A DNA stretch of 18,077 nucleotides from an uncultured Flammeovirgaceae bacterium (GTDB taxonomy: Bacteria > Bacteroidota > Bacteroidia > Cytophagales > Cyclobacteriaceae): NCBI GenBank assembly GCA_937138955.1, contig CAKZPJ010000456.1:1-18077 (forward strand), written 5' to 3'. This document shows, piece by piece, positions 6,043 through 12,981 of this stretch. Position 1 is the first letter of the stretch. The number at the start of each line of letters is the position of its first letter. Both the position numbers and the translations under genes were made by a program. The notes under the pieces are model-generated. The model worked only from the letters and a program-made list of their open reading frames with translations. It did no database searches and was not told the origin of the DNA.

Positions 6043-9000
6043 TCAACGCTTCATCAAGCGAATGTCGGGACAGGGATATCCGTTGTGGGCTACCTTCAGC
6101 ACATACATGCCGGGTGGGTAACGTTCCATGGAAATAGTGATCTCAGATTGCTGTGTGGGCAATAAATACTGATAATTGTATACTGGGAATCCTAGATGAT
6201 CGTATAATTGTACTTCTAAAACGCCTTCGGAAAGCTCTTCACTCAATTCTAAGGTTACTGAAGAAGTGACTGGGTTGGGGTAGACCTTCAGTGAGTCTTG
6301 ATTCGGTAGAATAGCTTCTACTGTAGCGATGTTTTCCAGACGGGCAACGGGAGAAGCAAGTGTAGGAGAGCTATATCCTAAACTGGCTAAAAAGAAACCG
6401 TCTTGTTCGATGTCATCAAAAGTTGCCCCCATACCGAAGGCGGCCCGTCCCGTAAGTCGGAGCTGATCTTCGTCTAATACGCTGATGTCCACAGGGGCAT
6501 CACTTCCCGCTCCTCCGGCAGTTTTCATCCAACGTAGCGCTCCTTTTGAATCAAATTTACTGACAATAATATCTTCTTTACCCTTTGAGGTTAGCATTAC
6601 CGCACCTACTTGTGTTTGATCGGTAAAAGTCGCCGTTACGTAGCTATTGCCCGCTGGATCGGTAACTAAATCCGGAGCTGTCGTTGATCCTTCAAACCAT
6701 TGTTTTGCCCAACTGATGCTTTCACTGGTTGCATCTTTCATTAATTTAGCGACAAATACTCCGGTATTCAGCGGGGTTTGGGCTAGTTCACCCATTCCTT
6801 CCCAGGATCCAGTTACATAAATACTTCCTTGGTCGTCATGATCAATATCGAAGACTTCAACTCTTTGATCATTATCAATGATATGGGTCTTTATGAGCGA
6901 CCCTGAAGCATCAAACTGAATGATGAAGCTATCAAAATCATTCCCAGTAGCTGTGGAGTATGTGTCTCCGCCTATCGTAATCGTACCCCGTAAGATGCCT
7001 GCTAAATAATTATTTCCCTTGTTGTCAGCCGTAGCAGCATTTATTTCAGCAACATCATTACTAGAAAAGCTTTTTGCCCATAACGCAGTGCCATCGGAGT
7101 CAAATTGCACCTGAAAACGATTGCCCGTATCAAGGGTAAAGTCGCCGAACCGGATAAATGAACCATTAAAACTACCACTGAGATACAGGCGATCTTGATG
7201 GTCAATTGCTAGAGCTGATCCTGAAGCGAAAGTTCTAGAAAGTCCATTACTTTCTCCTAACCGAAACCACATTAATGAACCTTCAGTGTCGAATTTGGCA
7301 ATAAACGCATCTTCTTCCCAAAACTGGGATGTGAAACATGAATCTCCAAAACAAATAAAATCAAAGGAGCCAGCCAAGTAGAGATTACCTTGGCTATCGG
7401 TTACAGCATCTATAATGGACACTATTCCCGATGAAAAGCTTCTACTCCACAGTCTATTTCCTAGGGTATCGTATTTTGCGATAGTTGCAAAATCAGTAAG
7501 GCTCTCGACGGTGTAGCTATTACCTTGGGCATCAGTGGCGAGTACCCGCGTGCTAGCGGCATCATCAAGATCTTTACTCACCCACTGCCAATTAGGGGGA
7601 GATTCAAGCGGGGCTTCTTCCAAACCCGCTTTGTAGTTTTGTAGTACCTGGGATGGCGTGAGGGCTTGACTATAAATTGCCACCAGGTGGTAGGTTCCCA
7701 ACCAAGGCCTTTCTCCTCCGATCTCATTGGCTAGGGCTAGATGGTAGTCATTTCGCCATGAGGAAAAATTACCTTCTCGATCGGAGGTGACTGCCCAGGT
7801 ACCGTCTATGTAGAGTCTCACCCTACCACTGGCCTCGCGGGTGAAGACCAAGTGCTGTATCCCGGTGGATAAATCAAAATTATAGGGAGTTTCGTCTAGT
7901 TCTAATGCAGGTAATCCATTTTCATTGGTTTCCGTGGTATTTAAGCGAGCCAGGTGATAATAATTGTCTTCAAAGTCGGGAAATTTCCAAGCTTCCTGTC
8001 CCAGGGTAAAGGCCCGTTGGCGGGTATTACGCGATAGGGTTACAATGCGGGCCGGACCGGTAAGATTAGGATCGGATGTCTCCACCCAAGCCTCTACCGT
8101 AAGCTCATTCGATTGCTGACTGGCTTGGATTAGCTTTTTAGCCCGTTTGTTAGATTTGATAACTGTGGGTTGGTCAATGCGCAGCGCTCCTGCCTCTAGC
8201 CGGGTGACAGTCGATTCGTTCGCAATCGTTAGATCCAGCGGGTTGCCTGTCCCCGAAACATCTTTAATAGTTTTTCCCGATTCTTCCTGAAAAGTATACA
8301 GCACCTGTAAGCCTTCGGTCACTCGTTGAGCCACTGGTGGCTTGGTCGAGAGCATGGCAATGAACGGTCCGCCTTCAAAAATTTTACCATCAAGCCTAGC
8401 TGTCCCGATGAATCCACCAATGCGAAGATCATCCTCACGAATAACGTTTATAGCACTAATTCTAGTCCACCCTTCGGAGCTTACTTGTTTGGTCCAAATG
8501 TGTTTTCCTGTTAGATCCAGTTTTGATACAATAGCATCAGCATCCCCTTGTTGTTCAAAAATCGCGTCACCTACCGCCACTTTGCCTTCAAAAGTAAAGG
8601 CGGTATACAGATAGTTCTGATAAGTTGTAATGAAGCCAACTTGAGTAGCTTCGTAGGGGAATTTTAGAGCATGTACCCATTCAATTGTTCCTTGGCTACT
8701 GTACTTGACTATAAAACTTCTTTTTGAAAGGTCAATACCACCTAAGACTCCTTTCCCATCGCTGTAACTTGCCAAAATGTAGGCTTGATCCTGTTGATCT
8801 ACCGCCAATCCTTGGAGTTGCAAGAGTCCATCATTCTCTAGTTCCTGTGCCCAAACTAAGTCTCCTTGGGCATCATATTTTATCAGGAACCCGTCCTCTT
8901 CAAAAGCTGATTCCAATTCTTTCGTAGCGAATGAGTGTTGGCCAAAACGTACATTACCCCGGAATGTGCCGGTAAGGTAGATGTTTTGGGTAGATCCTAT

Positions 9001-10479
9001 CTGTAATTCACCAACACGATGAGCAAAATAGTAATCATCGCTGAAATTACCTGCCACTTTGGCCCAAAGTACTTCTCCCTCAGCGTCGTATTTTGCCAAA
9101 AACAGGTTGCCATCGTTATGAGGTAAAGTGAAATTGCCCAAAACAATGTCTGACCCTCGGAAAAAACCACTAAGATAGATTTCTCCTTCTTCATCTAATG
9201 AAATATTGGTTCCCCGAGCGTTTAGATAATATTCATCTTGCGTACCTTCTATTAAGCCGTCCCGGAACCATAGTAGATCGCCATTCTCATCAAATTTGAC
9301 CAAGTAAGAGGTTGGGTGATCCGAGGAATAATCCTGCCCTTCTAGAGTGAGATCATGATAACTACCCGCTAAATAAATATGCCCTTGCTGATCAACCGCT
9401 AAGTCGTGGATGCTGTTACTCATAACATCCATAGTTACGGTATCTGCCCCGAACTGCTTAGCCCATAGTAGTTGACCAAAAGTATCATATTTAGCGAAAA
9501 AAAGAATATCGTCATACTCACCTACAATATCCCCGTAGAAGAAATGCCCGGCAACGAAGGTATTACCTTGCTCATCGGTGTTGGTGGTAAAGTCTCTTAA
9601 GCGAAACCCAGTGCTTGGTACAAAATCAAACTTTTCAATTTCAGTTACCCACTGAAAATCCGGGGCACGCTGTACTAATTCAGAACTTGATGAGGCAGCC
9701 CGGTAGTTTTGTTGCACTTGCTGCGGTGAAAGGGCTTGGCCGTAGACGGCAGCTAAGTAGTACGTACCTAACCAAGGACGTTCTCCGCCCACTTCGCTGG
9801 CTAGTTCTAGCCGATAGTCATCGCGCCAACTACTGGTAGTTCCCATTCGGGTTTGGCTCGCTACTTCTTGTCCATCGATGTATATCTTCTCAGTACCGTT
9901 AGCAGCATGGGTAAATACCACATGTTGTATATGTTGCTCTTCGTACGATTCCCGAGTGCTAAAAGCGGGTGCTCCGTAGGAGTTTGTATAAGTGGTATTA
10001 AACCGCGTGACGTATTTGTAATTTTCTGTATTGCTAATCTGTCCTAGCAGTGCCCCGCTTTCGGTACGAGACTGCGATAGGGTCATAATTCGGGCTGGCC
10101 CACTTTGATCTGGTTTGCTAGGACGAATCCATGCTTCCAGCGTGATTTCATCAGTAGCCTGACAAGCCTCAATAAGTTTAGTAACTGGTGACTTAGTTCG
10201 CACCAAGGTAGGCTCGGTAATTTCCAACCCACCTCCTCGAACCCAACGTACCCGACCTACGTTAGCAATGTCCAGGTTGAGCGGTTCACCTACACCTGAA
10301 ACATCCGATACAACAGAACCCTCTCCTTCTTGAAAGAGATAGAGCGCTTGTATTCCCTCAGTAACCCGCCCAGTAGTAGCGTTGGACGTAGGCTGAGCAA
10401 CTCCTAAAAACGTGAAACAAAGGGTAAAGGCAGCTAAACTGAACCAAAAGATAGTGAAAAGGTGGTATACACGTTTCAT
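6043..10479 (-). CDS. Giant T9SS-secreted protein: two LamG-like + beta-propeller modules
   Basis: This is a 1,478-residue exported protein. The ATG at 10479 is chosen because it opens the signal peptide MKRVYHLFTIFWFSLAAFTL; the longer frame adds 20 unsupported residues. A LamG/concanavalin-like domain (about 39-265) carries TLEAWIRPS, IYIDGQEV, GGERPWLGTYYLAAVYGQAL and QQNYRA. It is followed by a run of SBBP-type propeller blades with recurring motifs such as FLAKYDAEGEVLWAK and DQQGHIYLAGSY. The whole unit then repeats: a second LamG at about 720-950, then blades to about 1390. The last 83 residues are a T9SS type A sorting domain beginning SLKVYPNPVTSSVTLELS. No catalytic motif is visible, so a surface adhesin or glycan-binding role is likely but inferred. 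It is monocistronic, with an FNR-type palindrome upstream and a strong terminator downstream. Confidence 0.88.
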   Translation of the reverse strand: MKRVYHLFTIFWFSLAAFTLCFTFLGVAQPTSNATTGRVTEGIQALYLFQEGEGSVVSDVSGVGEPLNLDIANVGRVRWVRGGGLEITEPTLVRTKSPVTKLIEACQATDEITLEAWIRPSKPDQSGPARIMTLSQSRTESGALLGQISNTENYKYVTRFNTTYTNSYGAPAFSTRESYEEQHIQHVVFTHAANGTEKIYIDGQEVASQTRMGTTSSWRDDYRLELASEVGGERPWLGTYYLAAVYGQALSPQQVQQNYRAASSSSELVQRAPDFQWVTEIEKFDFVPSTGFRLRDFTTNTDEQGNTFVAGHFFYGDIVGEYDDILFFAKYDTFGQLLWAKQFGADTVTMDVMSNSIHDLAVDQQGHIYLAGSYHDLTLEGQDYSSDHPTSYLVKFDENGDLLWFRDGLIEGTQDEYYLNARGTNISLDEEGEIYLSGFFRGSDIVLGNFTLPHNDGNLFLAKYDAEGEVLWAKVAGNFSDDYYFAHRVGELQIGSTQNIYLTGTFRGNVRFGQHSFATKELESAFEEDGFLIKYDAQGDLVWAQELENDGLLQLQGLAVDQQDQAYILASYSDGKGVLGGIDLSKRSFIVKYSSQGTIEWVHALKFPYEATQVGFITTYQNYLYTAFTFEGKVAVGDAIFEQQGDADAIVSKLDLTGKHIWTKQVSSEGWTRISAINVIREDDLRIGGFIGTARLDGKIFEGGPFIAMLSTKPPVAQRVTEGLQVLYTFQEESGKTIKDVSGTGNPLDLTIANESTVTRLEAGALRIDQPTVIKSNKRAKKLIQASQQSNELTVEAWVETSDPNLTGPARIVTLSRNTRQRAFTLGQEAWKFPDFEDNYYHLARLNTTETNENGLPALELDETPYNFDLSTGIQHLVFTREASGRVRLYIDGTWAVTSDREGNFSSWRNDYHLALANEIGGERPWLGTYHLVAIYSQALTPSQVLQNYKAGLEEAPLESPPNWQWVSKDLDDAASTRVLATDAQGNSYTVESLTDFATIAKYDTLGNRLWSRSFSSGIVSIIDAVTDSQGNLYLAGSFDFICFGDSCFTSQFWEEDAFIAKFDTEGSLMWFRLGESNGLSRTFASGSALAIDHQDRLYLSGSFNGSFIRFGDFTLDTGNRFQVQFDSDGTALWAKSFSSNDVAEINAATADNKGNNYLAGILRGTITIGGDTYSTATGNDFDSFIIQFDASGSLIKTHIIDNDQRVEVFDIDHDDQGSIYVTGSWEGMGELAQTPLNTGVFVAKLMKDATSESISWAKQWFEGSTTAPDLVTDPAGNSYVTATFTDQTQVGAVMLTSKGKEDIIVSKFDSKGALRWMKTAGGAGSDAPVDISVLDEDQLRLTGRAAFGMGATFDDIEQDGFFLASLGYSSPTLASPVARLENIATVEAILPNQDSLKVYPNPVTSSVTLELSEELSEGVLEVQLYDHLGFPVYNYQYLLPTQQSEITISMERYPPGMYVLKVAHNGYPCPDIRLMKR
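6300..10365 (-). repeat. Tandem 2-kb duplication (LamG + propeller module)
   Basis: Two copies of about 680 codons lie head to tail within the gene. Copy 1 starts at VTEGIQALYLFQEGEG (about 10365) and copy 2 at VTEGLQVLYTFQEESG (about 8323). Shared landmarks include DVSG.G.PL.L.IAN, GPARI.TLS, SSWR.DY.L.LA.E.GGERPWLGTY and Q.YSQAL. The copies have diverged considerably but keep the order of parts, which points to an old intragenic duplication. Boundaries are approximate. Confidence 0.8.
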
Positions 10480-10575
10480 ACTATAATAAACTAAAAATGA
10501 GACATAATGTGCTTTAGGCAAGATATTTTCGCCAAGCATGTAATATGAAAGTAGTTAATTTGAAAAGTGGTTGGA

Positions 10576-10589
10576 ATGATTTGGATCAT
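10576..10589. promoter_or_regulatory. FNR/CRP-type palindrome, site C
   Basis: ATGATTTGGATCAT is a perfect five-base inverted repeat with a four-base spacer. It lies 97 bp before the ATG of the LamG-propeller gene. A class II placement would put the start point near 10541. A weak Bacteroidota -7-like box (TACTTTCA, minus strand, about 10546-10553) sits just upstream of that point. It is the nearest regulatory signal to that gene. Confidence 0.55.
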
Positions 10590-10694
10590 CGTCTTAGAAA
10601 ATTTTGGTGCAGCAGGGGTTTAAAAAAAGCGGAACTTATCAGCTTTACGAAAGTAGTAAGCTATATTTAACAAATACCAAATTGAAGAGCCGAA

Positions 10695-11738
10695 TCAACG
10701 ACACAGGCACCAGTAATTGCGAGTATTTGGCAAATCAACTGCAGATGGTGTCGAGATGCTATTGACTGAAGAGGATGAGTGAGACTTTTTGGCCAATTCA
10801 TAGATGTCATCCAGTAACAAAATATTACCTTGCTCATCCTCTACCTCTAAATCGTAGCGAAAGTTTACGCTAGTCCCTACTGGAGCGGAATTGAAAATAA
10901 TCCAAGCTGCTCCCTCCGGCGTTCCTACACAACCATTAGAATAGGCTTTGCCTAATGTACTAGGATTAGTGGTTGGGTGGATCATGGAACCGTAGCGGAT
11001 ACCGTTGATCTCGGGTTCCAACCAGGGAATTTGAGGCATCATGGTGCGTCTTCCGTCATCCCGCTGGGTAGTCGTAAACGGCTCACCCGTAACCGGGTCA
11101 ACAAAGTAGGGATCCTGTTCAATCCGCACAATTTTACCTTTTCCGATAGGAGTACGCAGATCTACTTCGCGCCCGGCCGTTTCTAAATACTTACGCTCAT
11201 TACGTCCCACTCTCACCGGGAAAGTATGCAGTACTGAGTCGTGCTGATAAATTCTAAGCTTAAACTCAGGAATATTTACATCCAATACTGTAGAACTAAG
11301 TCGGTGCTGGATAGTGGTTGCTTCTTTTTGAGAGGGAATACGAAGAATGCTTCCTTGGTGAAGTACGATCATCTTCCGTTGATCGTATATGAACGTATCT
11401 TGGGCTATTTGATGGTAGTAATCAGTACTAACTAAAGTATCAATAATCCAGGGGTTCGCCCAAACTAATATATGCTCAGTAAGTGAATAGTCTATCAATG
11501 TATCGAGAGCCGTTACCGTGCTATCTATAAACAAGAAGTATTCTTTCACCGATACATCACGCGGTACCTGTATTTCATACGAGACGTGATCTAAATTATG
11601 TAAAGTGTCTTTTAGCCGGGTAGATAGCGAGTCAATGGCAGAGAGATCGTTCCTCCTGGTAGTGACTGGAGGACGGACACAAGCATTCAGTAGAACAAGT
11701 TCTACGAGCATACAAACTATAGTTGTTCGGATTGTCAT
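10695..11738 (-). CDS. L,D-transpeptidase (YkuD domain) lipoprotein
   Basis: This 347-residue protein starts at the ATG at 11738, 12 bp after the stop of the zinc-ribbon gene. The N-terminus has a signal sequence with a lipobox LNAC (C20), so it is probably a lipoprotein. After a linker, the segment MIVLHQGSILRIPSQKEAT leads into a YkuD catalytic domain (about 152-292) with VNIPEFKLRIYQHD, TPIGKGKIVRIEQDPYF and the active-site block MIHPTTNPSTLGKAYSNGC. Here H254 and C270 are the expected catalytic pair. Such enzymes make 3-3 peptidoglycan crosslinks or attach proteins to peptidoglycan. The usual Arg after the cysteine (SHGCxR) is Gly-Thr here. The protein ends with a Ser-rich low-complexity tail that lies beyond the domain. 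Expression is probably from the promoter of the upstream partner gene, which has an FNR-type site. Confidence 0.88.
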   Translation of the reverse strand: MTIRTTIVCMLVELVLLNACVRPPVTTRRNDLSAIDSLSTRLKDTLHNLDHVSYEIQVPRDVSVKEYFLFIDSTVTALDTLIDYSLTEHILVWANPWIIDTLVSTDYYHQIAQDTFIYDQRKMIVLHQGSILRIPSQKEATTIQHRLSSTVLDVNIPEFKLRIYQHDSVLHTFPVRVGRNERKYLETAGREVDLRTPIGKGKIVRIEQDPYFVDPVTGEPFTTTQRDDGRRTMMPQIPWLEPEINGIRYGSMIHPTTNPSTLGKAYSNGCVGTPEGAAWIIFNSAPVGTSVNFRYDLEVEDEQGNILLLDDIYELAKKSHSSSSVNSISTPSAVDLPNTRNYWCLCR

Positions 11739-11750
11739 ATGATTCAAAGG

Positions 11751-12023
11751 CTACTCAGTGAAGTGTTGGTGGTGATGAGTAAAGCGCTGGTGGCACTTTG
11801 GACAGTATACTGCCTGTTCATGCTCCTCTTTCTGAAGATAGCTCCCGGTGAGATTCTCTTCCACAAACTTTTGAATGAAGCTTTTCATCATTTGGTGGTT
11901 ATTCACCTCTATCTGAAGATCCTTCACCGCATCATGAAATTTATTATCGTAAAATTGTTCCCCCCAGCAATTAGGACATATCGCTTGCGGACGTAATAAC
12001 TTATATTGTGCTTTGTCAATCAT
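11751..12023 (-). CDS. Small two-CxxC zinc-ribbon-like protein with His-rich tail
   Basis: This is a 90-residue cytoplasmic protein. CPNC at residues 16-19 and CPKC at 74-77 form a likely four-cysteine zinc site, separated by a helical charged stretch (about 30-69, VKDLQIEVNNHQMMKSFIQK). The C-terminus is THHHQHFTE, which adds a possible metal-binding patch. CPNCWGEQFYDN after the first knuckle resembles small conserved proteins I have seen in Bacteroidota, with no known function. It is first in an operon with the L,D-transpeptidase 12 bp downstream. The FNR-type site D lies only 35 bp before its ATG, which would make the leader very short or place the site in a repressing position. Folding around zinc is inferred from the cysteines. 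Confidence 0.75.
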   Translation of the reverse strand: MIDKAQYKLLRPQAICPNCWGEQFYDNKFHDAVKDLQIEVNNHQMMKSFIQKFVEENLTGSYLQKEEHEQAVYCPKCHQRFTHHHQHFTE

Positions 12024-12057
12024 GCTGCGATCATAGCCAAGAAAAAAATAAAGAGCA

Positions 12058-12071
12058 ATGATTTAGATCAT
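12058..12071. promoter_or_regulatory. FNR/CRP-type palindrome, site D
   Basis: ATGATTTAGATCAT is a perfect five-base inverted repeat around four bases, almost identical to site C. It is followed by CGG as in site B. It lies 35 bp from the ATG of the zinc-ribbon protein. At this distance a -41.5 activation site would imply an almost leaderless message; repression is the other reading. Confidence 0.55.
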
Positions 12072-12310
12072 CGGTTAGGATACTTAGCCGTAGTATCTTT
12101 GATTATATCAAGTAAGGGATAAAAGGCAGGCTAAACACGGCCAGGCTGAGTAGATTTTTTTCTTTGGAAACGGATTGTCCGAAAGGATAACGGGGGAAGA
12201 GGGTAGAGGTTTATTCGGTCAGAAGGGGAACAGCGATTTATTGTAGTGCAACCGGAAGCCATAATAACAGTAGCTTGGCGGGTCATAGTTTTTACGAAAA
12301 TTATGAAACG

Positions 12311-12342
12311 AAGCGGGTACCTACGCAAGTAGTTGCCCGCTT
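12311..12342 (+). other. 32-nt hairpin with GCAA tetraloop
   Basis: AAGCGGG pairs with CCCGCTT, continuing through a T-G wobble, an A-T pair, one C-T mismatch and CTAC/GTAG to a GCAA loop (GNRA class on the plus strand). It is followed by ATTGTTTG, a weak T-tract. It could end a short upstream transcript or be a structured leader element 118 bp before the efflux operon. Confidence 0.5.
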
Positions 12343-12438
12343 ATTGTTTGTGCTCAACCCAGTTGTATCCCTAAAAAGCAGACTATTTTTAACGCTTCTA
12401 AACTAACTGTAGGCTCAACGTTTTCGACAAATTTTTGA

Positions 12439-12446
12439 TACCTTTA
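12439..12446 (+). promoter_or_regulatory. Possible Bacteroidota -7 box of the efflux operon
   Basis: TACCTTTA fits seven of eight positions of the Bacteroidota -7 consensus TAnnTTTG (two of them free). It lies 14 bp before the first ATG of the efflux operon. A matching -33 TTG is not at the expected spacing, so support is weak. Confidence 0.3.
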
Positions 12447-12460
12447 GAAAGTCAATAATT

Positions 12461-12841
12461 ATGATGCAAGCAGTCCGATACTTTTTCTTACACTTATCCG
12501 TAGCATTATTGCTGGCTCATTCGTTGGTGCCCCATCAGCATGAAGCAGAAGACGCACCACTATCTTTACACAATCATGATGTTGCTACTTCCCCAAGTGT
12601 ATTTGATTGGATAGCCTCCCTATTTGGGCAAGACTTGGGGGAAGACCATCTGCAAAACTATCGTCCCTCTTCCGAGCTACTGACTGCTTACTTACCGGCT
12701 TTATTTAGCCACGATCATCAGGAAGAGTACGATGGTCGGTTCGTTCTTGTCCAGCAACTAGCGTATCTTCCTTACCAAGATCCATCCCCGGATAATCACG
12801 CACTTCCCGCCACTGCTAATCGTGGCCCACCTCAGTCATAG
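12461..12841 (+). CDS. Small exported His-rich protein leading the metal-efflux operon
   Basis: This is a 126-residue protein. Residues 1-21 form an N-terminal signal peptide or membrane anchor (MMQAVRYFFLHLSVALLLAH), followed at once by VPHQHEAED. It has ten histidines, mostly in small clusters (HQH 25-27, HNH 37-39, HDH 84-86), and many acidic residues, which suits loose periplasmic binding of divalent metal. It has no recognised domain. Similar short proteins with a P-H-x-H motif after the signal peptide are common just before CzcA/CusA pumps in Bacteroidota, as here. A role as metal buffer or chaperone handing ions to the pump is inferred from composition and place. The pump gene starts 140 bp downstream on the same strand, with a small inverted repeat in between. 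Confidence 0.72.
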   Translation: MMQAVRYFFLHLSVALLLAHSLVPHQHEAEDAPLSLHNHDVATSPSVFDWIASLFGQDLGEDHLQNYRPSSELLTAYLPALFSHDHQEEYDGRFVLVQQLAYLPYQDPSPDNHALPATANRGPPQS

Positions 12842-12911
12842 TCTATAATGACTCATTTTCCACTGCTTTTACTGTTCAAATCAGGAGAAAGTAGAAGACA
12901 ATTCACGTATG

Positions 12912-12928
12912 ATCTGGTTTTACCAGAT
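12912..12928. promoter_or_regulatory. Inverted repeat between His-rich protein and RND pump genes
   Basis: ATCTGGT-TTT-ACCAGAT is a perfect 7-bp inverted repeat with a 3-nt spacer, 53 bp before the pump ATG. It could be an operator for a metal-responsive repressor, or a short hairpin that lowers read-through from the first gene. The AT-rich DNA that follows includes TATAAATACTTGG, which may hold an extra promoter. Confidence 0.4.
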
Positions 12929-12981
12929 TTCTCTCAGGACATCTCCGTATAAATACTTGGCCATAGTAGTTACTATCTGTC

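Larger units (their letters stand above)
12072..12460. other. Gene-free region with a structured hairpin
   Basis: No convincing coding frame was found on either strand. The 65-codon minus frame at 12131-12328 shows no family features. The region is purine-rich on the plus strand around 12170-12235 (GGGGGAAGAGGG-type sequence) and contains a stable hairpin at 12311-12342. It then has AT-rich DNA with a possible promoter before the efflux operon. A small RNA, or a long leader for the efflux operon, would fit, but there is no match to a riboswitch class I know. Confidence 0.4.

Noticed and set aside
6866..6877. TGAT-N4-ATCA core (full E. coli-like FNR form) inside the LamG-propeller gene
   Set aside because: It is deep in coding sequence and read as chance. 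It tempers confidence in the regulon claim.
8326..8927. Several plus-strand frames inside the LamG-propeller gene
   Set aside because: They are antisense to a gene with clear domain structure and show no features of their own.
10620..10665. Possible terminator after the L,D-transpeptidase gene
   Set aside because: A minus-strand T-run exists (10622-10628), but the preceding stem has only five paired bases plus mismatches, so it is not a convincing hairpin.
12131..12328. 65-codon minus-strand frame
   Set aside because: No domain, no signal peptide, irregular composition, and it crosses the GNRA hairpin. It is best read as a chance frame.
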